Counted from the first letter of the stretch, positions 33,936 to 42,751 are shown. The stretch is 64,000 bases of DNA from Halobacillus andaensis (GCF_014636475.1 NZ_BMEL01000005.1:156946-220945), one strand, 5' to 3'. A program made the numbers and translations. The notes: a model not told the origin generated them from the letters alone.

Positions 33936-34943
33936 TTATTGTTTTAATTGGGTCAAATCGATTCGCTGTCCATATTCTTGTGACTTTACAGCGCCTTGAT
34001 TAACGAGTGTTAATTTAAGAGCATCCTCTTTCGTTATCGTTGGCTCATGTCCCTCTTGAATTGCTTTAACCCACTGCTTCATAGGCATTGGTAACGGATC
34101 CGGTAAATCTTCGGGATACATCCACTGATCACTCTCAAATTGAGCGCTCTTTATCCGAACCGTATTTTGTTCGATAAGAATGGTCCCTTCTGTTCCATAA
34201 ACCTCCAGCTGAAAAGGGCTTCCAGAGGAGACAAAGCTTGTTTCAAGTACCCCAAGAACTCCCGATTCATATTCCACAAACGCTGCGGCCTGGTCATCGA
34301 TCCCTGGGTGAAAGACAGACTGCAAACGAGCCATTACTGCATGTGGCGTGCCTGCCAGTCGATTCGCTAAATAAATGGAATGAGCACCAAGGTCAATTAA
34401 AGCTCCGCCTCCTGTTTTTTCTTGTTCATAAAAGTGCTGAGGCAGCCAGCCTTCAGGATTCTCATTTGTAGCAACAGCTCCATTGTGAGCCACACGACAA
34501 CGGATCATCGTTAATTGCCCCAGCCACCCTTGATCGACTGCTTTTTGTGCATATAAATAATAATTCTCTACTAACCTTGGGAGTGAAATCATTAATTCTA
34601 CCTCTGCCTTTTCCACCTCAGAAAGAATGGCATCACAGTCCTCCACCGTCAAAGCTAGAACTTTCTCAGTGAAGATGTGTTTTCCATGTTTCGCCGCTTC
34701 TATCATGATGTACTTATGATCCACAGTAGGGGTAGTTATAATGACGCCATCGATCGATGGGTTCGATAACACGTTCTCTAAGTCAGCTTCAAAGGGCACA
34801 CCTAACTCTTTCCCCCATTCTTCTCCGCGCTGCGCATTTTCATCCCAAACCAGTTCAATGGATATATCCTCTATTTCCTTAGCTTGGTTGGCGTAGTCTA
34901 CTGCGTGTACATGCCATTTACTTAATAATGCAACTCTAATCAT
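33936..34943 (-). CDS. Gfo/Idh/MocA-family oxidoreductase
   Basis: A 335-aa NAD(P)-dependent dehydrogenase of the Gfo/Idh/MocA family, which oxidises sugars, inositols or similar polyols. The N-terminal Rossmann domain starts RVALLSKWHVHAVDYA rather than the usual GxGxxG, an odd nucleotide-binding loop. EKVLAL replaces the common EKPLAL, with the conserved Lys. GGALIDLGAHSIYLANRLAG is the substrate-domain motif. Start at 34943 with AAAGGTGG; the longer frame is unsupported. Substrate unknown. Confidence 0.88.
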   Translation of the reverse strand: MIRVALLSKWHVHAVDYANQAKEIEDISIELVWDENAQRGEEWGKELGVPFEADLENVLSNPSIDGVIITTPTVDHKYIMIEAAKHGKHIFTEKVLALTVEDCDAILSEVEKAEVELMISLPRLVENYYLYAQKAVDQGWLGQLTMIRCRVAHNGAVATNENPEGWLPQHFYEQEKTGGGALIDLGAHSIYLANRLAGTPHAVMARLQSVFHPGIDDQAAAFVEYESGVLGVLETSFVSSGSPFQLEVYGTEGTILIEQNTVRIKSAQFESDQWMYPEDLPDPLPMPMKQWVKAIQEGHEPTITKEDALKLTLVNQGAVKSQEYGQRIDLTQLKQ

Positions 34944-34959
34944 TAGGACCACCTTTACG

Positions 34960-35328
34960 CTATGTATTAATCCGCTCTTTAAGAGAGATTCTTAATTCTT
35001 TCGTATCCTCATGAGCTAACCACTCTGTGTAAATCTCCTGTTCCTGTCCGTTTTCCATTTTCAATAACATCACATCATTTATTTCTGCTAGTCGTTCCAC
35101 TCGATCAAAATGAACCGTTTTTCGAGGAAGGAGCGCTCCTTTATCTAACGTGATATGGTCTTTTTCTAAACGAACATAATCCTTTTCCGGCATTCGGAAA
35201 TACTGAACCATTTGCCAGAGTCCACTAAAAAATATGGCGATGGCAAGATAGACAAAGAAAATAGGAAGACTTCCGTACAAAAAAGCGTCCAACAATATAA
35301 AACCTGCACCGGAAAAGATGCCAAGCAA
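34960..35328 (-). CDS. Small membrane protein with C-terminal PH-like region
   Basis: At least 122 aa: two hydrophobic segments (residues about 3-38), then a soluble tail of beta-strand character (DYVRLEKDHITLDKG...VHFDRVERLAEIND) that resembles bacterial PH-like domains. The TTG at 35328 has AAAGGA nearby and is a possible start. However, the frame stays open for 23 more codons to an ATC at 35397 that has a perfect AAAGGAGG ahead of it. The true start may be that ATC. Lies 16 bp before the oxidoreductase start, so co-transcribed. No function assigned. Confidence 0.7.
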   Translation of the reverse strand: MLGIFSGAGFILLDAFLYGSLPIFFVYLAIAIFFSGLWQMVQYFRMPEKDYVRLEKDHITLDKGALLPRKTVHFDRVERLAEINDVMLLKMENGQEQEIYTEWLAHEDTKELRISLKERINT

Positions 35329-35410
35329 TGAATTCCATCCTTTTTTCGTCCACTTTTTGCTAGCCGCATAAGGGAAATTTTTATATACCGGATTGATGGT
35401 ACACCCTCCT

Positions 35411-35842
35411 TTAGTTCACAATCAGCATATCACTCTCATCGAACTCCCACATCTCCCCATAGGCCACTTCCCAATAATAGCCATCGGGATCGGTGAAATA
35501 TCCGCTGTATCCGCCCCAGAACACTTTTTCCGGAGGCTTTACAAGACGAGCACCAGCTGCTTCAGCCTTCTTCATCATGTCGTCGACTTCCTGTTCAGAT
35601 TTTGCATTATAAGCGAGTGTGATTCCAGAAAACCCGCTCCGCTGGGGTGGCTTTTGTTCATCAATATCCTTCGCGAGCTCATCTAATGGGTATAAAGCAA
35701 GTTTAGACCCTGGGTTGTTAAAGAAAATAATTTCAGGGTTATCTTTCGTTTCAGAAGTAGAAAACCCAAGATGATCTCGATAAAACGCAACCGATCGTTT
35801 CATATCCTTTACACCAAGAGTAATTAGATTCACTCTGTTCAT
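35411..35842 (-). CDS. VOC-family (glyoxalase/dioxygenase-like) protein
   Basis: A 143-aa vicinal-oxygen-chelate fold protein with two beta-alpha-beta repeats: VNLITLGVKDMKRSVAFYRDHLGF at the start and GYFTDPDGYYWEVAYG at the end. It probably binds a divalent metal, but the substrate is not deducible. Its start overlaps the upstream MBL gene by 4 bp, so translation is coupled. Confidence 0.9.
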   Translation of the reverse strand: MNRVNLITLGVKDMKRSVAFYRDHLGFSTSETKDNPEIIFFNNPGSKLALYPLDELAKDIDEQKPPQRSGFSGITLAYNAKSEQEVDDMMKKAEAAGARLVKPPEKVFWGGYSGYFTDPDGYYWEVAYGEMWEFDESDMLIVN

Positions 35843-36792
35843 CGGTTTCTCTCCTTTTTTCTTAAGTAATCAACCAGCCCCATGGCACAAACCTCGATAT
35901 CCAACTGAATGACCTCGTATACGGGGTGATCATCAGGTATTTGAAGCTCCCGTAAGTATGCATTCACTTTTTCATACAGGCGATTCTTTACACCCTCTAT
36001 TCCATTTCCATTTACCAGCGCTTCTTCACCCGCTTCGACAAACTTTGGAATCCACTCCACTACCTGATTAAATGCTGCTTCAGGCTCATCTGTTTTTCCA
36101 AAATGACCAAAATAGATATGATCAACTTTTAGATCTCTAAAGCGTTGAATAGATTGCTTCATTTCTTCTGGATCAAACTGGTTCGGTGAAGTACTAGGAA
36201 GATAAAACGTCACTCCATAATCCAACGTTTGGTGATAGCGAATACCAGCTGTATCCCCTGTAAAAATGCCATTACTAACCGGATCGTAAATACCTAGATG
36301 ATGATTGGCATGACCAGGTGTGTCAAAGAACTTCAACGTACAATCAGGACTGATTTCGAGAGTATCCCCTTCCTCTTTTACGATAAGCTTTTCTTCCTCA
36401 ATTGGTAAAATCGGATCAAATAGTTGGTCAAATGAATCCCCATAAACAGCACGCGCTCCCTCTATCAAACGTGAAGGATTTGCTAGATGGCGTTTTCCTT
36501 TTTCATGTACAATAACTTCAGCCTCAGGGCACTCCTTTAGAAGAAGACCCGCTCCCCCTGCGTGATCCAGATGGATATGAGTTAAGATCAAATAACGAAC
36601 ATCTTTAGGGTCTAACTCCAAGTCCTTCAATCCTTCTACTATGCGTGGGACAGAAGGGCTGGGTCCTGTTTCAACGAGGGTTAAATTCTCTTCTTCTATC
36701 ACATAGGTGCCTGTACGTCCAGGAATGCCTAAATCGAAACCATCAATTAAATGAATCCGGTCACTAAATTTAATAGGATCTTTCTTCTTCAA
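35839..36792 (-). CDS. Metallo-beta-lactamase-fold hydrolase
   Basis: A 317-aa MBL-fold protein with the zinc motif THIHLDHAGG, then DTPGHANHHLG, FTGDTAG and YFGHFGK, which are the further metal ligands. A C-terminal helical region of about 100 residues follows. Members hydrolyse thioesters, lactones or related bonds. The start is TTG 36792 with GGGGTGAT upstream. First gene of a two-gene unit with the VOC protein, a pairing that hints at aldehyde or glyoxal detoxification. Confidence 0.88.
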   Translation of the reverse strand: MKKKDPIKFSDRIHLIDGFDLGIPGRTGTYVIEEENLTLVETGPSPSVPRIVEGLKDLELDPKDVRYLILTHIHLDHAGGAGLLLKECPEAEVIVHEKGKRHLANPSRLIEGARAVYGDSFDQLFDPILPIEEEKLIVKEEGDTLEISPDCTLKFFDTPGHANHHLGIYDPVSNGIFTGDTAGIRYHQTLDYGVTFYLPSTSPNQFDPEEMKQSIQRFRDLKVDHIYFGHFGKTDEPEAAFNQVVEWIPKFVEAGEEALVNGNGIEGVKNRLYEKVNAYLRELQIPDDHPVYEVIQLDIEVCAMGLVDYLRKKERNR

Positions 36793-36935
36793 ATCAGATC
36801 ACCCCATTTAAAGTCTTACTTCTAGTTTACTAAATAATGGATAGGAATGTAACGAATAATGTCACACAATTCTGATTTTGATTTTGTCACACTTATGGTC
36901 TGGGTGCGTATCATGGTTTTGAGGAGTTGATGACT

Positions 36936-37322
36936 ATGACAGAAAACCGAAATATGCATCCCCAATACCACCATCAAATGAAGCCCACCCATCACCAATG
37001 TCAGAAATATAAATATTATCACGTAATGGGCACGATGGAAGATGGTCAGTCATTTGATGGCATCATCTTAGATTCAAATGATGAGAACGTAACCATGCTC
37101 ATGAGTGAAGATGTAATGGTTGATGAGAATGGGAATGCAGAAGATGAAAGCAGGCAATTTTATGGCGGGGGATACGGGGGATACGGTGGGTACGGTGGAT
37201 TCGGAAGAAGAAGAGCTCGCCGTTTCAGAAGAACGATCTTACCTCTAGCCGGGCTAACGTCCTTGCTATTATATCCGTACCTTTCACCTTACCCTTACTA
37301 CCCGTATTATCCTTATTATTAA
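36936..37322 (+). CDS. Gly/Tyr-rich small protein
   Basis: A 128-aa protein of unknown family. The N-terminal third is rich in His, Met and Gln; a small beta-like core follows (YHVMGTMEDGQSFDGIILDS, a possible ligand or Hfq-like strand set). Then come GGGYGGYGGYGGFG repeats, a basic RRRARRFRR stretch, a hydrophobic segment and a PYYPYYPYY tail. Such composition is seen in spore-coat proteins, which is only suggestive. ATG 36936 is 9 nt after GAGGAG; ATG 36930 is also possible. Confidence 0.8.
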   Translation: MTENRNMHPQYHHQMKPTHHQCQKYKYYHVMGTMEDGQSFDGIILDSNDENVTMLMSEDVMVDENGNAEDESRQFYGGGYGGYGGYGGFGRRRARRFRRTILPLAGLTSLLLYPYLSPYPYYPYYPYY

Positions 37323-37354
37323 AAAGAGAGAGGGACAATGCCCTCTCTTTTTTT
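37322..37354 (+). terminator. Terminator of the Gly/Tyr-rich gene
   Basis: AAAGAGAGAGGG/CCCTCTCTTT stem followed by T residues, directly after the stop. Confidence 0.88.
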
Positions 37355-37523
37355 ATCGATATTTAGGTACATAGCATGATTAGATTTCCATTTTAGGGTA
37401 ATATGACCCGGCACGTTCAAGTTACATAACACGATAATTGTCTTATTTTTCTAATAATTAATGAAGGACTGTTCACACTGTGCTACTATAATAAATGGAA
37501 ACTATTTCTATTGGAGGGAAAAT

Positions 37524-38888
37524 ATGAATAAAAAATTTTTAGTGAATTCCACGCTTGCTGGTATCATGACTTTCTCTTTATTTACACCTACGGCTTTTGC
37601 TCACGATATGTTAGATGATGTAGGGATTGAAAAAGGCGCTCATGAAGCGGACCTAAATGAAATCCCTAAAATTGAAGGAAACAAGAGTCTTTCGAATTGG
37701 AAAGAAGTTGCAGCGACGCCTCTAAAAGAGTATGACGGGGTCGAAAATAATACAGCAGACGTTTATTCTCACAAGGGCTATGCTTATTTAGGTACGCATA
37801 CACAGAACGGCGGAGAAGGCGGCGTTCGAATCTTTGATATGAAGGATCCTAAGAACCCTGAAGAAATCGCTAAGTTTGCAGACGACATTCCTGGCACGTG
37901 GCAAGAAAAAGTGATTGTTAAATCTGTAAACACACCTGAATTCAAAGGAGAATTAGCTGCTGTCAGTGTCCAGCAGTTAAATAGAAATAACCCCGATTCT
38001 AAAGGCGGCTTCCTTTTATATGATGTCTCTGACCCACATAACCCTGAAAAACTTGGCTTCTGGGAAATGGACAAGCGTGTTCCAGGAACCCATGAATTAT
38101 ACTTAACTGTACAAAATGGCAAGCCATTTGTACTGTCAGCTAACCCTTACGCCGACTATTATACTCATGGGGAGAGTAAAGACTTCGCGTTAGTAGACGT
38201 TTCAGATCCGAAGCAGCCAGAAACCATTTATGAATTTGATCCTCGTATACTTCCGGAAGTATCCGATGACTTTAACGGCTATCACTGGGATTCACCAGAT
38301 GGGAAAACAAGACCTGTTTTCAACCATAGTGCCATGTCCGATACCAATGGGGACAAGGCCCTCTTATCCTTCTGGGATTTAGGAACGATCATTCTCGATA
38401 TTTCTGACCCTTATAACGTAAAATATGAAGGCCGCACAGATTACGCGCCTGATGTACAAGGATCTGCCCACTCTGCAGCTTTAGCGAAGGGTGGAAACGT
38501 ATTGATTGAAACGAGAGAAGTCTACAACCCTACTAAAGAGGGGTATGAAGAATCGTACGGATACACAAGGATCTTTGATATTAAAGACCCAGCTAATCCA
38601 AAAGAACTGAGTACGTTTAAGACGGATTTAGTTGATAACGTTGAAGATGGCATCACATTTGCCAACACGGTTCACGACCCTAAAGTACACGGCAACACCT
38701 TATACCTATCCCACTATGCAGGCGGTCTTATTGCCGCTGACATTACAGATCCTGCAAATCCGGTTCAAACAGGTCAATACCAGCCTGAAGGGGCCTACTT
38801 CTGGGGCGTTGATGTAGATCGAAACTATATCCTCGCTTCGGATATGGGTAACGGATTAAAGGTTCTACAAAAGAACAACAGCAAATAG
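37524..38888 (+). CDS. Secreted LVIVD-repeat beta-propeller protein
   Basis: A 454-aa exported protein. The signal peptide (about residues 1-28) ends in TAFA|HD. At least five LVIVD-type repeats are visible, such as VRIFDMKDPKNPEE, FALVDVSDPKQPET, IILDISDPYNVK, TRIFDIKDPANPKE and LIAADITDPANPVQ, predicting a beta-propeller. Function of the family is unknown. The start at 37524 follows TTGGAGGG; the frame from 37461 is not preceded by such a site. Monocistronic. Confidence 0.9.
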   Translation: MNKKFLVNSTLAGIMTFSLFTPTAFAHDMLDDVGIEKGAHEADLNEIPKIEGNKSLSNWKEVAATPLKEYDGVENNTADVYSHKGYAYLGTHTQNGGEGGVRIFDMKDPKNPEEIAKFADDIPGTWQEKVIVKSVNTPEFKGELAAVSVQQLNRNNPDSKGGFLLYDVSDPHNPEKLGFWEMDKRVPGTHELYLTVQNGKPFVLSANPYADYYTHGESKDFALVDVSDPKQPETIYEFDPRILPEVSDDFNGYHWDSPDGKTRPVFNHSAMSDTNGDKALLSFWDLGTIILDISDPYNVKYEGRTDYAPDVQGSAHSAALAKGGNVLIETREVYNPTKEGYEESYGYTRIFDIKDPANPKELSTFKTDLVDNVEDGITFANTVHDPKVHGNTLYLSHYAGGLIAADITDPANPVQTGQYQPEGAYFWGVDVDRNYILASDMGNGLKVLQKNNSK

Positions 38889-38890
38889 TA

Positions 38891-38921
38891 AAAAAACTGC
38901 CTCCGACGAGGCAGTTTTTTT
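38891..38921. terminator. Bidirectional terminator
   Basis: AAAAAACTGCCTC-CGAC-GAGGCAGTTTTTT, symmetric with A and T tracts, between the LVIVD gene and the convergent small regulator. Confidence 0.9.
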
Positions 38922-39108
38922 ATATATGATCCCCGTGCTCCAATTTTGAAAGGTGCGCCCTCAAATCCTCAAGCTTCACTCTCCAATGACGTCCAATCTT
39001 AAAACCAGGTATTTTTCCTTCCTGAACAAGCTTGTATGTCGTCATTTCACTAATCTGCAAATAATCAGCGACTTGAGAAATCGTTAAAATTTCACGCTCT
39101 TGCTCCAT
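38920..39108 (-). CDS. Excisionase-family (MerR-like) DNA-binding protein 1
   Basis: A 62-aa single-domain DNA-binding protein of the excisionase/HTH_17 family: [42 protein letters not shown] covers the helix-turn-helix and wing. About 60% identical by eye to the divergent protein at 39413. No integrase or phage gene is near, so it is a transcription regulator rather than an excisionase. The 304-bp shared upstream region holds a cre-like site and an AT-rich palindrome. Confidence 0.9.
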   Translation of the reverse strand: MEQEREILTISQVADYLQISEMTTYKLVQEGKIPGFKIGRHWRVKLEDLRAHLSKLEHGDHI

Positions 39109-39202
39109 CTAAACCTTCCTTTAACGTATTAGACCTACTGCTAGTGTAAATGGTAAATAGACGAATCACAACTCACTAGATCAAAAATATTTTCTGCATT
39201 AT

Positions 39203-39215
39203 TGTAAGCGTTACC
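39203..39215. promoter_or_regulatory. Candidate cre site (CcpA)
   Basis: TGTAAGCGTTACC matches the core of the catabolite-response element (TGnAAnCGnTnnC). It lies 95 bp upstream of the minus-strand regulator, in the region shared with the SulP operon. Binding is not shown. Confidence 0.5.
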
Positions 39216-39294
39216 TTTGTTTAGATACCAATACCATCATCAATTAAACACCAGTAAATCTCTTTATAAAGGCATTGCATTCCACTGCATTTTC

Positions 39295-39330
39295 TTATAA
39301 TCTATTATAGTCTGTTATAACAGATTATAA
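39295..39330. promoter_or_regulatory. Nested palindrome, probable operator for the paired regulators
   Basis: TTATAATCT (39295-39303) and AGATTATAA (39322-39330) form an outer inverted repeat. Inside lies a perfect CTGTTATAACAG palindrome (39312-39323), with a related half-site CTATTATAG before it. Set between two divergent paralogous DNA-binding genes, it is a likely shared operator. Confidence 0.6.
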
Positions 39331-39412
39331 ATCACTCTATTTCTTAGCGCTTTATTCAATCGGTATTTTAAAGAGACAATAAGGGTGAGAGTAAAGCATT
39401 CGGAGGGTTAAC

Positions 39413-39595
39413 ATGCAGCGAGAAATTATGACGGTATCACAAGTTGCGGAATACTTACAGTTAAGTGAAATGACAACTTATAAATTAGTACAAAAAGGCA
39501 CGATCCCAGCGTTTAAGATCGGTAGCCACTGGCGTGTAAAGAAAGACGATTTACACGACTGTATCGATCGATTGAAAAACGGGGAGCGATTATAA
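39413..39595 (+). CDS. Excisionase-family (MerR-like) DNA-binding protein 2
   Basis: A 60-aa paralogue of the protein at 38920, with the same HTH and wing ([32 protein letters not shown]). CGGAGGG precedes ATG 39413. It lies 76 bp upstream of a SulP transporter and UspA gene, so it is likely the first gene of that operon and its regulator. Confidence 0.9.
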   Translation: MQREIMTVSQVAEYLQLSEMTTYKLVQKGTIPAFKIGSHWRVKKDDLHDCIDRLKNGERL

Positions 39596-39671
39596 CGTAT
39601 ATATTTTAAACAAGAGCTTGATTGCTGTGAGAGTCAGCGATCTAAAAATATAAAAAAGAAAGAGGTTTGCA

Positions 39672-41132
39672 ATGTTTACATCATCATTAAAAGAACAATG
39701 GTTCGGTAATGTAAAAGGAGATGTATTAGCAGGAATTGTAGTAGCATTAGCATTAATTCCAGAAGCGATCGCCTTTTCCATTATCGCAGGCGTAGACCCC
39801 ATGGTGGGCTTATACGCTTCCTTCTGTATATCTGTCGTTATTGCTTTTGTCGGGGGACGCCCCGGAATGATTTCTGCAGCAACAGGAGCTATGGCACTTG
39901 TTATGATTACGCTTGTTGCAGAGCATGGGTTAGAATACATGCTTGCCGCAACTATATTAACAGGGATATTCCAAATTATATTTGGCGTATTCAAGCTTGC
40001 TCGCTTTATGAAGTTTATTCCTAGATCTGTCATGGTTGGATTTGTGAATGCATTAGCCATTTTAATCTTCACATCTCAACTTCAGCACTTTGTGAACGAA
40101 TCCTGGATTATTTATGTACTAGTCGGACTTACACTAGCTATTATTTATTTATTTCCGTTACTAACAAAATCGGTACCTTCACCTCTTGTCGCCATTGTTG
40201 TGGTTTCCTTTATAGCCATTTACATGAATGCAGGGGTACGTAATGTAGGGGACATGGGGAACCTTAGCCAAACCTTGCCTTTATTTGCATTGCCTAATAT
40301 TCCGTTAAATATGGAAACATTTATGATTATTTTGCCTTACGCCCTCGCCTTAACGATTGTAGGACTGCTGGAATCTCTTCTAACCGCATCGATCGTCGAT
40401 GACATGACAGACACTGAGAGTAACAAGGATCAGGAAAGTCGTGGACAAGGGATTTCAAACATTGTAGCCGGATTTTTCGGAGGAATGGCGGGTTGTGCCA
40501 TGATTGGCCAGTCTGTGATCAATGTAAAATCAGGGGGAAGAGGCCGCTTATCTGCATTAGTTGCCGGTGTATTTTTAATGTTCCTCATTATTGCTCTCGG
40601 GAATGTTGTCGTACAGATCCCTATGGCCGCTCTAGCAGGAGTAATGATTATGGTGTCCATTGGTACGTTTGACTGGAGCTCGCTGCGCAACATTCACCTT
40701 GTTCCTAAAACAGATGCCGCTGTGATGGTAGTTACAGTAGCTACGGTAGTTTATACACATAACTTAGCTTATGGCGTATTAGCTGGAGTAGTATTAAGCA
40801 TGGTTTTCTTCGCTGTGAAGATTTCCAAAGTACGTGTTTTACCATTATACGTAAACGAAGGAAGCAAGAAAATCTATTATGTGCAAGGACAGTTATTCTT
40901 TGCCTCTGTCACCGATTTTGTCTCTTCTATTAACTTTAAAGATAATGTAGATATAGTGGAAATTGACCTGACACAGTCACACCTTTGGGATGATTCAGCG
41001 ATTGGCGCCCTTGACAGCATTGAAGCTAAGTTTGAACAACGAGGTATCGAGGTTCACTTTAAAGGGTTAAATGGTGAGAGCCATCGATTGCTAAACCGTT
41101 TAGGCGGTGTTTCTAAAGGAGCCAGTCACTAA
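39672..41132 (+). CDS. SulP-family anion transporter with STAS domain
   Basis: A 486-aa SulP/SLC26 transporter. The membrane part (about 12-14 helices) includes [21 protein letters not shown] and [25 protein letters not shown], both family hallmarks. A C-terminal STAS domain (about residues 395-480) regulates it. Substrates of the family include sulfate, bicarbonate and carboxylates; neither the sequence nor the neighbours decide. AAAGAGG precedes the ATG. Followed 24 bp later by a UspA gene, a common Bacillaceae pairing. Confidence 0.93.
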   Translation: MFTSSLKEQWFGNVKGDVLAGIVVALALIPEAIAFSIIAGVDPMVGLYASFCISVVIAFVGGRPGMISAATGAMALVMITLVAEHGLEYMLAATILTGIFQIIFGVFKLARFMKFIPRSVMVGFVNALAILIFTSQLQHFVNESWIIYVLVGLTLAIIYLFPLLTKSVPSPLVAIVVVSFIAIYMNAGVRNVGDMGNLSQTLPLFALPNIPLNMETFMIILPYALALTIVGLLESLLTASIVDDMTDTESNKDQESRGQGISNIVAGFFGGMAGCAMIGQSVINVKSGGRGRLSALVAGVFLMFLIIALGNVVVQIPMAALAGVMIMVSIGTFDWSSLRNIHLVPKTDAAVMVVTVATVVYTHNLAYGVLAGVVLSMVFFAVKISKVRVLPLYVNEGSKKIYYVQGQLFFASVTDFVSSINFKDNVDIVEIDLTQSHLWDDSAIGALDSIEAKFEQRGIEVHFKGLNGESHRLLNRLGGVSKGASH

Positions 41133-41156
41133 AAAAGATGAAAAAGGAGCTCACGT

Positions 41157-41579
41157 ATGTTTACTACTATTCTACTTGCAACGGACGGTTCAGCACACTC
41201 TAAGCGTGCCATCGAACAAGCCATTCAAATGGTCTCACCTTATAAAGAGCAAGTTACCTTAGAGCTTGTGTACGCTGTTGATGGAGACACTTCTAAAGAA
41301 GATATTCTTAAGCATGGAGACTCCAGCACGGCAACATTGAAAAGAAAAGAAAAATTCTATGAAGCTATTCAAGAGATTGAAGCTTCAGGAGTAAAATCTG
41401 ATATCACGATATTACACGGTGAACCAGCTGAAACGATTGTTGAGTATGCGAATAATCGAAGCTACGACTGTGTTGTCGTAGGCAGCCGTGGACGCAATAA
41501 GCTGCAGACCTTAATATTAGGCAGCGTTAGTCATAAGTTAATGAAATATATTAAAGCTCCTGTTATGGTTGTTAAATAA
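41157..41579 (+). CDS. Universal stress protein (UspA family)
   Basis: A 140-aa single UspA domain: TTILLATDGSAHSKRAIEQA at the start and the ATP-binding signature GSRGRNKLQTLILGSVSHKLM near the end (G-2x-G-9x-G-S/T pattern), so ATP binding is expected. Co-transcribed with the SulP gene, possibly to modulate it under stress. Confidence 0.93.
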   Translation: MFTTILLATDGSAHSKRAIEQAIQMVSPYKEQVTLELVYAVDGDTSKEDILKHGDSSTATLKRKEKFYEAIQEIEASGVKSDITILHGEPAETIVEYANNRSYDCVVVGSRGRNKLQTLILGSVSHKLMKYIKAPVMVVK

Positions 41580-41758
41580 AGAACAAATGCGCAAGCGCCC
41601 TGGTAGACATGACACGCATAAGCAAAACGGCCGGAGGAAGGTGGTCTCCCCTTCCGCAGGTCGGTTTGCTTATGACGCGAGTGTCTGGGCGCAGGAGCTG
41701 GATGTCACTCTTTTTAAAAAGATATCCACAGTTTGGGATTTTATAATTTCCTAGACCA
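41578..41758 (+). repeat. Intergenic repeat, second family, copy 2
   Basis: About 180 bp matching 17828-18008, same orientation, beginning at the UspA stop codon. ATAAGCAAAACGG, CGGAGGAAGGTGGTC and TTATAATTTCCTAGAC are shared. The open frame through it is not a gene. Confidence 0.82.
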
Positions 41759-41764
41759 TTAAAA

Positions 41765-41799
41765 AAAGCATCGCCATGTGTTAAACGGCGATGCTTTTT
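41765..41799 (+). terminator. Terminator of the SulP-UspA operon
   Basis: AAAGCATCGCC/GGCGATGCTTTTT stem and T run after the repeat. Confidence 0.85.
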
Positions 41800-41867
41800 G
41801 CTAATAAATTTAGAAACACCTCGTATGGTATAATAGTTTAAATCAATACAAAAAGCGGTGACTTTTT

Positions 41868-42479
41868 ATGCTAGAAGATACAGGAGAACGCGTGATTCCT
41901 AAAGAAATGGACCCTATGAATGGGCTGCTGCTCGAGCATGTAGCCCGTTACCACTTCTCTGAACCCTACGTGAAGGGCAGAGTTCTCGACATTGCTTGCG
42001 GAGTTGGTTATGGAGCGGCTCACCTTGCTAAAAAGAAAAAAAAGCACATCAGTGAATTTCTCGGCGTAGACATTTGCGAAAAAACGATTCAATACGCCAT
42101 CCATAATTATTACCACCCACTGCTTTCCCTGCAAGTAGGAGATATAATGGATGAAAAGTGGGTGACAAGCATCGGGCAATTTGATACAATTGTCAGCTTT
42201 GAAACGATTGAACACGTACCCAGCGTTCAAACATTTATGAATCATATCTATGAGCTTTTAGCTCCTGGCGGCACGTTGGTCCTCTCTACGCCTTTCGGCC
42301 AAGGAATGGATCATCCGAGCGGTTCTCCCTTTCATTATTTTCAAATGACTGAAGAAGAATTTAAAGGATTGTTTGATGATTTTTCTGAAGTAGAACTTTT
42401 TTATCAAAACGGTGTCACAATAGAACCTCCTCGTGAAGGTGTTCACTACCCATTAGGTGTGGCAGTTTGCAGGAAGTAA
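41868..42479 (+). CDS. Class I SAM-dependent methyltransferase
   Basis: A 203-aa methyltransferase. Motif I is VLDIACGVGYGAAHLA near residue 38, the acidic post-I residue is in FLGVDICEK, and motif III-type LLAPGGTLVLSTPFG follows. It belongs to the Methyltransf_11/23 group; the substrate is unknown. AGCGGTGA precedes the ATG 41868. Single gene. Confidence 0.9.
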   Translation: MLEDTGERVIPKEMDPMNGLLLEHVARYHFSEPYVKGRVLDIACGVGYGAAHLAKKKKKHISEFLGVDICEKTIQYAIHNYYHPLLSLQVGDIMDEKWVTSIGQFDTIVSFETIEHVPSVQTFMNHIYELLAPGGTLVLSTPFGQGMDHPSGSPFHYFQMTEEEFKGLFDDFSEVELFYQNGVTIEPPREGVHYPLGVAVCRK

Positions 42480-42510
42480 GGCCTCTCTTGTGGTAAAAAA
42501 GAATCAACGA

Positions 42511-42658
42511 TGGTATGATAAGAGTAAGAAAAACATAAAATAAAAAGGTCGCAGCTGCCACTGCGACCCACAGATAATGATTCCCCAGGGGATCAGCTAT
42601 TCGTCGAGAATAGACCTCACCCAATCAACTTACAGGTTAATAGGGAGGTCTATTTTTT
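42511..42658 (+). ncRNA. Predicted antisense antitoxin RNA of a type I toxin locus
   Basis: An extended -10 TGGTATGAT (42511-42519) could start a plus-strand RNA near 42526. It would end at the hairpin AATAGACCT/AGGTCTATTTTTT (about 42609-42658). It overlaps the last codons and 3' region of the toxin mRNA on the other strand for about 115 nt, the layout of txpA/RatA and bsrE/SR5 loci. Ends are predicted, not measured. Confidence 0.62.
42543..42569 (-). terminator. Terminator of the toxin mRNA
   Basis: On the minus strand GGTCGCAG-TGGCAG-CTGCGACC is followed by a TTTTTATTTT tract, about 80 nt past the toxin stop. Confidence 0.8.
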
Positions 42659-42751
42659 ATTGATCAATTCAATGATCAAAGCGAGTAAAGCAATGAGCAG
42701 CGTACCAAATGAAAACAGCACCATCATAACCTCATACACGCTAATAGGCAT
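42650..42751 (-). CDS. Putative type I toxin, holin-like small membrane peptide
   Basis: A 33-aa peptide: MPISVYEVMMVL at the start, one hydrophobic segment rich in Leu/Ile, ending ELINKK. This matches the holin-like BsrE/BsrG/TxpA toxin pattern (VYEAL-M-FG-L-I--L). The ATG 42751 is fused to a strong AAGGGGGTG site. In the leader, AACCCC can pair with that site and block translation, another trait of these loci. Too short for usual gene calling. A predicted antisense RNA overlaps its 3' end. Confidence 0.8.
   Translation of the reverse strand: MPISVYEVMMVLFSFGTLLIALLALIIELINKK

Noticed and set aside
38920..39595. Excisionase-family genes as marks of a prophage or integrative element
   Set aside because: No integrase, attachment repeats or phage genes are nearby; both look like local transcription regulators.
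41569..41754. 61-aa plus-strand frame
   Set aside because: Covers the second-family repeat, which is also present at 17828 without a matching gene.
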